From NCBI RefSeq assembly GCF_030936135.1, contig NC_082595.1, positions 111,120,334 through 111,184,333 of the forward strand: a DNA stretch of 64,000 nt, given 5' to 3'. Position 1 is the stretch's first letter. Every line of letters begins with the position of its first letter. Source of the DNA: Gavia stellata. Lineage: Eukaryota > Chordata > Aves > Gaviiformes > Gaviidae. Position numbers and translations under genes: made by a program. Positions 27,001 through 39,000 of this stretch are shown piece by piece. The notes beneath the pieces are model-generated. The model did not search any database. It was not told where the DNA came from and saw nothing but the letters and a program-made list of their open reading frames with translations.

Positions 27001-30000
27001 TGTGTCCATCACATCACTGTGTGAGGCTAGTTTTTGCTTCCAGCTTAACCTGCAGAGTGGTGATAACGCATGGAAGGGATGGTACATTGTCTCCCACCCT
27101 CTCTGACTTTGGTCTTTGTGTCTTAGCAGCATAGCTGATAGCTGCTGAGAAGTGTAACTGTATAATCTCCACTACTCTGTGTAACCAGTCACAACAGTCA
27201 ATCCTAAAGGACTATTTGGCTTTCAAATAAATGGGAGAAGGAGGAAAAGAATTGTCTTTTTCCGGGGCCTGTATTTTCTTTGATGCTAACCCCCTAAATA
27301 AGCATGATGTTATCTCCTTACCTCCCTAATAATTTTTACGTGCCATCTGCGTGGCTTGCCTCATTCCCCCTCCCAGCAGAAGAGCCCTGTCTGTCTGTCC
27401 CGTTGTGCACAGGGATCATTAGGATGTTGGTTCTGAGAGGCTGATGCAAATGGCCTCAGGCATTTGGTTTCAGGCAGGGTTTACACAGCAGTGGCAAAAA
27501 GTGGCTGTAACTTACCCTTCTGCTGGGTGGGTTGTGCAAGACAGGATTGCAAATATGATTGATTGATAGATGAGGCTTCCTGGTGGAGAGTATTTGCTGC
27601 TTGATGTCTCCTTTTCAGTAGTTTCATCCAGGAAGACTCTTTAATGGTGCCTAAATATATAGGAATTTCTATACTGCAAGGAAAGGGCATTTGTTTCATA
27701 TGGGCTACCACCAGCTCTGGGGTTCTGTGAAGGCTCAAGTGGCAGCTGGAAGGGGTATTTTACAGCTCCTAGCAAACCTTGCGAAGGCTTGTTATTTGTC
27801 AAAACCATGTTAGGCAAAAATGGAATGATGAAATCCACCCTGGGGAAAAAAAGTAATTGCTAGATCTGCTCCAGGGCTAGGACTTGAGTCTAAAGTAGCT
27901 AAAAGTCTCATAAAAGAACGTCTGCTTCAATGAAGTCCCGATCAGGGCCCTCTTCTAACATCCACAGCCCTTTCTCAGAAATGGACATATGCTCAAACTT
28001 CTGTCTGGATTCTTAAAGCTTTTGAAAACCAAACAGTTGGCTCAGCATAGTTTCAGTCAATACAGACTGACTGTAGGTAGTGCGAAATTCCCTTTCCAAA
28101 ACTGTTTCAGGGGTTCAGATTCTGGCCTGTCAGACTAATGTAAATTTACTGATACTGCTGGACCTTGTCTACATTTCAATCACTTCACCGAAGAGCAAAG
28201 TCAGGTCAAGGAGGACTGTTCTATGTTAATGAGACTTACACGCAGAGCAGCCTTTGTTTAGAGAGAGGTTTTAACAGTCCCAAGGCACCAGGCTGGAATG
28301 GCTCTCAGTGGTATTGTGGAAACCTTTACACTTTAACTAATTTGTTCTTCTCAGCAGCTGCCTTTCACTTTAAAAATGATAAAAAAAAAGACTGCTTCCT
28401 GGAAATTGGTTAGGCATTGTCTATTCACAGGAGAATGGTGGGAAAATGGAAAACACCTTCTGGAGCAAACAGATAAATTAAACAGTAGTGTTTGAGCAAA
28501 TAATGTGCCTCCAGTTTAATTACAGCTGAACAATAGTGCGGATCACTTGGTTTCAGCAGCAGACTGACTTCAGTGAGAGCTCTGTGTTTTTAAAGTACTC
28601 TATTTGCAAGTTCGTCAGGACACAGGCCAGTACAGGAGAGTGTGAATATGCAGTGCACAGCCTGACAGGAAGTGAAATTATAAGGAACTATTGCAGAGAA
28701 GAATTAGGAAAAAAAACACTTGGCAGCCCATTATAATTATGTAGCTTTCACTCCACCCTCCCCTTCTCCTTTCTTGACTTCTCTTTCCACATAGGATCCT
28801 GCCAATTCCTTTTTGAGAGAAAGGGAGGCAAAACATGGCTTTCATCTTACCTCTCCAGCTTTCTTCCATGTTTCAGTTTGATTTCTGTCTTTCTTCTAAC
28901 CCTCGACTTACTTTGGTGACCCCACATAACCCAGTCTCCTGACCTCTCCATATCTTTTCCCCTGACTATTCCCCCTTGTATGAAGATGCTGTAGTCTCAC
29001 TTACCATAAAGTGAATGAAATATAACCTTCCTGCTTGCTTCTGCTGCTGTCATTCCTCCCTTCAGCTCCAAGCTCACTGAATCCACTGTCTGTAAAATTG
29101 CCAGGAGTCCCTCCCTCGTTCTAACACAGGCCCTCTCTAAGTTTGACTTCACCTTTTGACATTCCACCAAAACTACTCTTGTCCTAATTTTTACCAACCT
29201 TTTCTTAGCCAAAGCCAGAAACACTGTAGTCTTCCTGATTTACGTCATTAGTGTTCAATGCAATCAGCCATTTCTTTCTCCCACCTCACTCCCGTGTCTC
29301 TTCTCTCCTGGCCGTTCAGCCTCCCATTGCTTCTGCAGAGAATCCTCCTCCTTTCTCCTCTCTTTTGTGGGCTTTGAATGTGTTATCCCTCATTTCCTTC
29401 ACTTTTTTTTTTTTTTGCCGCACCTTTTCTCTGGTTGGTCTCATCCACAGGTTGTCCTATTTAGATTGATGAAACTTGGATCTCCCTTTCTGCTCCCAGC
29501 CTGCCTTTGCCTGCCCACATTAATATCTAGGTTTGTTTCTCCTTCATTTTTGATGGCTGGCTGTAAGATAACACTCTTTTCTAGCCAGGCACTCGCCTTT
29601 CTTTTTCCCAATCAGCTTCAACAACATTCTGACCCATAAACTGGTTACTATATTTTGACTGATGCCCTTTTCATGTCTTTCAAATGACTCATCTTTTGAA
29701 TCTGTAAGCTGCTTGCCTTTACTTTGAAGATATTTCATGTCCTTGCTTCCCCTACCTGTTATTTTTCATTCAAGTTTGAGGCTGATTTCTGCTTCTGCTC
29801 ATTCTGGCTTCCACTGTCGTCTTGTAAATTCCTCAAACAACTGTTTCCTGCCTGCTCCCAGGCTATGCAGCATACTGGGGAAGAGCTTCATTAAACAGCC
29901 ATAAATCTACTTCATTACACTTCTTAAATACCTCCTTAAAACTGTCTCTTAGCACAGGATTGGCAAAAAGCCAGTGGTTAGCTTTAGTACTGAGACTACT

Positions 30001-33000
30001 GCTTATAATCCCACCCAGGATTGTTTCCTGTTGGTTGGTCAGTACATATCTTTCTGGTTTGATTTCCAGGTTTTGGGGCAAGGTTCATCATGTTCAGCTG
30101 GAGCCCTGGTCCATTAGTTGAACATGGAACACGTACATGGAAAAGAAGCGGTTTGTTTCATTGCTCAAAACTGCAGGACTACCCCTTCAGCTTGTTTTAT
30201 TTCTCCACTAGATGTTGGCTCTGTGGAAGAGTAAAGCTAAGATGTAGGCATTTGCAAGCGATAACGTCAAAAACTTTAGATATTTATGGCATGATTCTTC
30301 ATCCACTGAAGTTAATGAGACTTTAAAATCTGCTCCAGAGGGAATTGTAGCAGACCCACAGAGACTGAAAGATCTATTAAGTTAGGGTTAGTTTAGCAAC
30401 TTAATCACCCCATTTAAAACACTTGGATTCTGTAAAATCTGAGGCTGAAACCCCAACAAGACACGACTCAGATCACCCACTAATGATTATATAGATGCCC
30501 TTAGTTCTGGGATGTTTGTTTTTCTCTGTTAGAAATGCCCTTGTTCCTTTAAGTCTCATTGGAAAGATTCCCCAATTTCCACTGTACTGCACAAATGGCC
30601 TGCAGCATGCTTGTGCCTTGTTTAATATGCTTGCTGGTCATGAACGCTTACTCCACAGGCATATTTAAATCTTTAGACCTTCCTCCTTCAGTGCATGTGT
30701 TTGACCACGTATCTTTTTGTTTCCTCTGCAGGTTCTGATACTTGCAGACTTCCTGCACTCAGACTCTGCCTAATTTAGCAGACGGTATAAAGCCAAGGCT
30801 GAGTCTGTTTGAGACTTTTGCCCACACTATAATCTCTTGTGCATTTCTGTGTCTGGTTTCAAGTGACTTGACAAGAGAGCTCCTGGTACTTAAATAGTGA
30901 AGGGATAAGAAGAGGCAGGGAGGTAGGAGGTGAGGTAATTTTTTTCCTTTCCTAATATTGCCATCCAAATATAAGTGACAGGATGAAGGCCATGGTTTTT
31001 CTTCTGTTTACAAAACTGGCTATATGGATCATCTCTGCTTGTGAAAGGGCTATTGCACAGCTTTTAGGCATGTGGAATATTTGGGCACTCTTTTCCTATT
31101 AAAGGTACACTGGGAAGATGCTTTTCTGCATCCAGAAACCGGATTTGATGTGTGTGAGGAACAAGGTGAGTGGAGGGATGGAGGCTGAGGCAGGTTGTTC
31201 TCTGTTCAGATTTTGATGAGGACTGGTTATTGTAAAAACCTCTGTAAAATTGTGATCACTAGGGCCTGGTGGACTCCCTCTGAAGGCAGGCAGATCTTAA
31301 AATCTTTGTGCTTATCTAATAATTGGGAGAGGATATTCTTCTGTCACATACAAATTGCATCCTTTTTAGGGGCTAGGTGGGAGTCTCTTCATACCTGGCA
31401 AACTGCAAGGCTGTAAGCAATCATTTCCACCTAGAAATGGAAGTGCCCTCATGGGTTACATAGCCAGAACCCAGCTGCAGTTACTAATAGTGTTTATAAT
31501 GTGCCTCATAAAATGTAAGGCACCAGCTTCAAATTGTGAAGACTTTTGCCCCTGCTGTTCCCACTAGAATGCTGTGCAAACCCCCACTGTCTCTGATGGC
31601 TAGAAACATCCTAATTTCCAGCCTATGTGTATTCTTGGCTGGTCTGCACATACTTATTCTTAACATCATGTTTTAGCATAAATAGATTTTCCCTTTTGTT
31701 GGTATTTTCCCTGTGGTGTTTGTGTAGAATAATCAAATTCTCCTTTTGGCTTTCTTTTTGCCAGGCTAAGCAAGCCAAGATATTTAGTTTCCTCTTGCAA
31801 GACAGCTTCTCCTGCCCTAATCTACCCTTCAGTATATCTTACTTGAACTTAAATTACACACAATTTACAAGTAGTTCAGATGAGATCTTGCTGGACCCAA
31901 TATAATAGCAATAGCTCATCTCTGCTAGAATTACCTGATATTTTCTGGAGTTGCATTTAGCTTTTTCATGGCCGTGTCACATTTGTGACTCTCAGTTCTC
32001 ATGGGATGGACTAATAAACCTGGACCCTTCACCTCTGTCATTTCCAGCAGAATTTCTCGGTATTAGCCCGGTCCCTGGCCTTGCATTTCATGCTATTGAA
32101 TTTCATCTTGTTTTTCTCACTCCAGTTCTTGAGGTCATCTAGCTCTTCCTCTATGAGAGCCTGATCTTTCTTTCTATTAAGGGTGCCTCTGCAAACTTCA
32201 GTGGGGCCTTCCGAACACTCTCCTCGTTCTGTACTGAGGTCATTAATAAAAATTGTATGGGAGTAGGCTGAAGACTGATCCTTCAGGAACTGCAGCAACA
32301 GCCCAGTAGTTGTCTGAGGATATCTTTACTTTAACCAGCACTTTCCCCACCTCAGGACTGCTGTAGAAATCCACAGTCTGTAATTTCCCATGTGGTACCT
32401 TGCTAGTGCTTCATGAAGCACAGACTGTGGCTGCCCCAATTCCCTCAGCAGTTGTCTTATCAGAGAAGGCTGTTGTGTTAGTCTCATGCGCTCCACTTTT
32501 GATGATTTTTTAAGATTTTCCTTCCATTTACTTTATTACTGCAGTATAGTGGCATGAGTAATGGACCCCTTAGTAGGATTTCTGAACGCTAGGTATTGCA
32601 CAAGCACTGAACAAAACTGATCCCTGCCCCAAGGAATATATTGCAACTTTATTCTTTCTTTATTTTTTCTAAGGATTTGCAATGTGTTGAGTTCATAACA
32701 CGTCTGTCCTGCCCAGTGGTTTCACAGCTGTGTTTCATGTCTTTGATTTCTCTGGTTTGATTCAGAGTTGCTACTCTGGCTTCTACCTCTAATGCAGAGA
32801 TCATACATTTATGCACGGTTTGCAAATCTGGAAAAGACATATTTAATGTTGATGTGAAAATCCACCTGTGCCCCTTTCTAAATACATGTGCTATAATCTA
32901 ACGTACACATCAGTGAATTTCAGATCTTAAAAGTTAAGGGGATTTTAATTACTGGTAAGCTTTTCTGTGCTCCTGCTTGTTCCCCTTTGCTCCAGTCCTG

Positions 33001-36000
33001 GAGGGTGAAGATCCTGCTCACCCCACTCAACTCAGACTTCACCTCTCCCTGCTGGTCCAGTCTTCCTGCACCCTCTCTAGTGTAAGCCAAGAACTGTTGC
33101 ACTTCTAAAACTTGGAGGGGAAGAGGGAAAAGGGAGAATGTTGGAGAGGTGTCCCAAAACTCTAGGAAGAAATCACTGGTAGTCACCACTGCCAGTAATG
33201 CTGCAACTTGGACATTAAAATACTGGCTGGTGTATATCTGTGCATGTCTGTCCCTGCGAAAATCCTCCACAGGACCAAGACCATGTGTGCTAAAATTCTG
33301 GTCCTTTCCTGATTTTATTCCCTGATCATTCAGCTTCAAATTTTTTTTTTACAATAGGAGTTTGAGATCCCACCCTTAGTCATTGTTCAGCTCTTCATTG
33401 CCAACAGGAAGATTTTTGGCTGGTGAATGCATATGACCTTAAGTCTAGGGAGAGTTGTCCCTGATGAAAGCCTTAGTAGAGACTTGAGAGTAACCTAACC
33501 TGTGTACGTTGTTCTTCTTTATAAACAACTGTATTTTGGCCAACAACAGTATTGGGGCTCACATAGTATGTGTCAGATCTCATTTTGTTGTGGAAAACGC
33601 AATCCTAAACGAAAGATTCAACTGCAGTTTACATTCTTCACTCTGCAAGAGCATAGGTGGACGGCTCTGATCACGGGAGCAGAACTTCCCAGGCTGACTC
33701 TTCTTTCCCTCAACCACTACAAGATTCACATCAACACTTGCAGTTTCAGACTACTGAGAGTAAATGACTTTTGTTTTTTGGTTGGTCTCTGTTTTAAACT
33801 TTCCTTAACAGGAGGGATTTTAAAAAATGAAATACACAGTACACATCCACACGCCAGTTTGTCTTAAGGCAGTCCAAGTGCTTCATCCATAGGCAGGGGA
33901 CTGATTAATGCGATGTTAGTGCTCAGTGCCGTGCGTCTCTGCTTTCGTGACTTTCCTGATGCCAGCATGTGGCATTAGACTTGTGATAATGACAGGAAGG
34001 AAGAAACATTTATTCTTGCATAGTGGGGGGCTTTTCAATCTTGCAGACAAAGGCATAACAAGATCCAGCAACTGAAAGCTGGACAAATTCAACCTTGAAA
34101 TAAGACACGGTTTCCTAGCTGCAAGGAAAATTAAAGTTTGGAACAGCTTGCGAGAGGAAATGGTGGAGTTGCCGTTGCTTGGAGTAAGGACAAGATTTGC
34201 TATCTTTCTGAAAAGGGTTTCTTTAATCCAGCGTTTTGGAAGAGTTCCGTGATTTGTGCGTGCAGGAGGTCAGTCGAAAGGAGTACAGCAGTGCTGTCTG
34301 GTCTTGGTGGGTGAATTACTGGATGTGATTAAATGACCTTTTTGGTTTGGGTCAGTGAACTTCTGTAATAAAAGGATTGGCTGCAACATGGAGAGGGATG
34401 TGAGATGAAGCAATATCCTAGAGAAAATAAAAATGAACATCTGTCTTACTGTCTTTTTGACTGTTAATAATTAAAGTGTTGCTATTTACCAACTGTGTGG
34501 TTAAAACCTGCATAAATGTTAATATCAAAGTATTTCAGTGGCAGAAGAGGACTTTGATTCTAAACAGCTCTCTGTTTTTTAAGGATCTTTCTCTTTAAAG
34601 TGTTGTCATTTTGCCATGTATTCTTCATTAGAGCCCATTTTATATCGATCCTCCTCTGGAAGGTGGTGGGAATGGAAATTGCCTTTGACCACTGCAAAGT
34701 GCAGCATAACACGCTGCTGCCAGTGTTACTATTTTTAGGTCCATGGGGAAATCTGAAGCAATAATTATCATTATATTTTCATTCTGTTAGCCTTCAACAA
34801 CAAACTCTAAAGGCTGTATTCAAATTGCCTACTTTAAAGATCTTGAACAGGGTCCCAGAGAGAGAGCAATCTGAATTGCTCCATGAAATTTTGATTTCTA
34901 AGATTCACCAAGTCTGAATGTGTGCAAAATTTTAGGTGATTTGAATTCAGCCTTAAAATGCCTGTGTTTTTCCAACACAAACATCTATCCAGCTGTTTTA
35001 TTTCAAGGAGGTGCTCTCAAAATGTTCCTGCAGCTTTAGTAGCAGTAGATAAGATTTTCAGAAGTTATTAGAAGTAGCAGAACTCTGCTGCCACTGAAGC
35101 CAACAGAAGAGCCTTCTCAGTGCTTTGATGGCAAAAGGATTAGGCCAGTAGTGAGCGCTTTTTGAAGTCAAGTTCATTTGCTTCTGTATTCACAAGGATT
35201 AGAGCTTTGCAGTAATAGAGTGATCACCTACAGCAGACCAGAGTATTTGGCAGTAAAGTATTGGTACCTGAAGTTTCTTGAGAAGTGGCAGGGTTCAGTT
35301 GTTCTGCTCTGTCCCTCTCCTGGTTTGGATCCTGTTGAAAATTCACTCGAAGGCCTTTAGTGAGGAATTTAATCTTCCTTTGCCTCAGGTGCACTATCTC
35401 CGAAATGGGTATATACCATACTTTTCTAAAATCCATTCAGTTTCTCTGCTTTTCATGCGCAGGACCATCTGGAGAGTAGAAGAGAGCTGGTGTTGCCTTG
35501 CTGTCAGGGCAATGATGATAGCTGGTTCTCCAGAGCTCTGCTCCATGGAAATGCTCTAGTAGATGGCTGAAGTTTCAAACCAGCTCTTTTTCCTGGAGGT
35601 TAAGCTCTTCTTAATACCTGGCTCCAACTGGAGGTGCCATGTGTTTGGAGATGAAAGGGAATGGAGTTCAGATGAAGATCATCTTGTAGAGACTCTTTAT
35701 AGACGAGATGGGTTGATGGTCTGGGTAGGTTGATGGTACAACTGTTAGGAAAAACAGCTAAATAGATTCTGTCCCTTTAGGTGTTACTTGTCTTCACAAC
35801 TGAAAAGTCCTTCCATCCAGTGGTATAACACATGAGCAATCTTTCCCAGTTTTGTTTTGTGAGGCACCTGCAGGGTTTCCCCACAGACTCAGAGCACATT
35901 TCATGCATTCTTGCCTTCACGTCCACAGTGAATAACAGGAATGTGCTTGGCTGGGAGCGATGCTTGGAAAATGCTTAGGCTGCTGGCCCACGCTCTGTGA

Positions 36001-39000
36001 AGGTACCTGTTTATCTAAGACTAGATCCTGGCTGCAGTCCTGGACAGGACTCCAGGGCACCCGGTATCCAATGTATTGTCATCTAGAACTCCCTTGGAAA
36101 AAAGGGAATCATTTTCTGTGTTCATGAGCATCCTTTTCTGCAGTATTCGTTTGGAAACATGGGTGGAAGAGGTCCTTCCCAGATGGCCAACTTCCGCAAG
36201 TCTCAGCAGGTGCAGTACTGCCCACTCCACATCCACTGCCAACACCCTCAATGCTGAGGATCTTGGGAGGTTGCCACTGAATACAAAGTTGGAGCCAAGG
36301 CTAAATTTTATTTCTTTCAGAGAAGAATTATATAAAAGGCGGTGGAAGGGTTTCTATGCAGTGTTGTAAGGAAAAAATTCGAACCAGTCAACAGAGCCAT
36401 TGGGTTTTTAAGGACAAACCCTTTTCTTCCAGCTATTCTGCAGCCTGAATGGGGCAGTACTAAGGAACGGAAAGGAAACTGGCTTTGATTTTTCATTGTC
36501 CATCAACATAACAAACATAATAAATAATGCTGAATTAGATTATGAGTTTTACTAATTCAAATTATTAATAAAGTAGTTGATGTCTTTTTAAACAAGGGTT
36601 CTGTTTAATTGTTATGTTTTTTGAGGCTTGCCTTGGTTACTGAAAACCTCACTCTGCTCTGATAACGGTATGAAAGTCAGTAGCTTTAAGAGCCGGAAGG
36701 AGGGCTAAGCAGGTAAGAGCAGTGCTCTGTCATTATATCAGTGGTTTGTGTTTACAGTTCATTAGTCCATGTTTAAAAATACCATGCCGCCAATTTAAAT
36801 CACAGCTGGATTCATACAAATTTTGAGATTATCACTTGCTGAACAAAATCCTTCTTTTGCTTTAGCTTGCAGATTCACTTGTGCCCTTGGAGATTAAGCC
36901 TGGTATTTCCTTAGCAACAGTTTCTGCCGTGTTGCATACTAAAGACAACAAGCATGTGCTGCAGGTACAGTATAATGGGAAAGGGAGAAAAATATCCTTA
37001 CACCAGGTTTCCTGCCATCTGGGACCCCAGCTGTTCTCATGAGGCAACCCCTTCAACAACTCTTTCCCCACTGGAGCAGAGTCCTTGTCAGATGCTTTGT
37101 CCTGGCATGTGCGAGTGAGGAATAACACTTAGAGTAGAGAGTGGGATGCAAATAAATCTCTTTACCCTCTTTTTGTTGGCCATGTGCCTGGCTAAGATAA
37201 AAGGGGAAGTGAGATTATTCCTGAAGAGAGGCTACAAATCATACTGCTGTGTTCCATAACCCGTACACCAGGATCAGCATCAGCCAGCTTCTCATGGACT
37301 TAGAACTGTGGGTCAGAGGGGAGAGGTGACCTAAAACATTACACATGTGAAGGGTCTGTCTTCCTTAAGTTGCCCTGTTCCCCAAGAAGCAGATTGTGCA
37401 TCCTTGTACAAAGTAGGAGTGTATACTCTCTTCCTATCACCTCCTTTAGGCTGACACTGCAGTTTCTGGCATTAGAGCTCCACAGAGGGAGACGATGTCT
37501 GGTGGACCTGCTCAGCAGTGGGTGCCCAGGTCACCTTTCTCCTTTGATGCATGAGCATGCAGGGAACTCAGTGAAGCAACACTCTGCACGATGCTGCCTC
37601 TGCCGCTGGGCAGTAGAGCTGGGCTGGGCCCATTACGCTTGGGAAGAGGGCCCAGGATGGTAATGTCTTTAATGCAGGGACATAAAGATTGGTTAAGGAT
37701 TTATATCAGTACACAGCAGACAGGCTGTCTTACTTTTTCCAAGTCAGTTCCCTAGAAACACTAGGCAACACTGAACAAATCGAAATATTAAAATGCAGTT
37801 GGTCTGAGGCTGCTTTCTCCTTTGTGTTGTTCATTTACTCCCTTCCCTACTCTGATTCCTGATGCCAAATAAACTTAGACCTCGGCTTAAAATGCCAGAG
37901 CCCTCACATACAGATGGAGGTAAGCCAGCACAGTGGTATCTGTCAGTATTGGCTGAGCCTGGGACCCACCATGTCAGTGATTCATGCACAAATAACATGA
38001 TACACGCACGTAGGCCCATCAGCTTCAGGGAAAATGGTGGGTTTTGTAAAGTGGCTCAAGTGCATCACTGCTTGTGGAACTGGAGCCTGAGCAGGCGGCA
38101 TTTCTCTCCCAAGGATGAAAAACACTCTTCCCTGGCTGTTGAAAGAAACACAGGGACATCACAGCAGCAGGCTCAGACATGATGCTACGCGATGAGAAAG
38201 ACACAAGAGTTGAAAGGAGCTCAGTCTGTCACCTGGAGTATACAGGGTGCTACAAGGCACTGGGATTGCTTCAGGCAAATTCCCCGTGTGTTGTGTAGAC
38301 ACATCCCTGGCAAATGGTCTTGCCAAAATTTTGGAGAAATTTTCCCCAGCACCTTTTTCCCAGGGACTGAGTTGCTAGTTCACTGGGAAAGACCAGTGCT
38401 GACACCTCCCCGAACTAACTAACTTGGCACAGGACACATGGACTTATTTTCCACAGTAATTTCCTCACTGTTCTTTTTTAAGAATCTGGTTTTCATCTCC
38501 ATGAAACGGTCTTTCAGAAGTGCTCAGTTAACCCCACACCTTACCCGCACGCGCAGCAGCGCACAGTGCTAGGTTAGCTACCGCTGCACGTGCTAACCTT
38601 GCCTCCCCCTCCCTGCTGACGGAGAAGGCTCTCAGGGGTGAGTCAAGGCGATAGCTTTCTGAAGCAGCACAAAATTATACCCAGATCACACTCCAGTGAT
38701 TGTTCAGGCACTGCAGCATCTCTCACACCTCCCTGTCTGTATTCAGGTTCTTCTAAAGACTCCTAAAGGCCAGTGAGAAATAAATTACACATTTTTCTCA
38801 TTCCCTGAGTAGTTACTTGCACTGAATTTGCCCCTTTCCCAACCTGTTGCATCTTCTAGAGTGTGATTTTCAAGGCATTGACTTCTTCAAGGCAAGATTC
38901 CTAGAAAATACTGCAGAGTACTTGAATGCTAAAATAGAAAGCTTCAGGCTTGAATTGAGTCAGACAGGCTTTTTAAGATGACAGAAATTTAAACAGAACT

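Larger units (their letters stand above)
24454..36865 (+). other. INTS9: INTS9 intron, 12.4 kb, largest in window
   Basis: A phase 0 intron. It holds a long pyrimidine-rich block (about 28740-29860), an antisense CR1 reverse-transcriptase relic (about 31900-32420), a sense old CR1-like 3' end (about 34035-34345) and several short amniote-repeat-like motifs. No conserved exon-like frame is seen, and the flanking exons join in phase without one. Confidence 0.85.

Noticed and set aside
38571..38599. AGGTTAGC / GCTAACCT inverted repeat
   Set aside because: Only 8 bases with no extension into flank or loop; expected by chance in a window this size.
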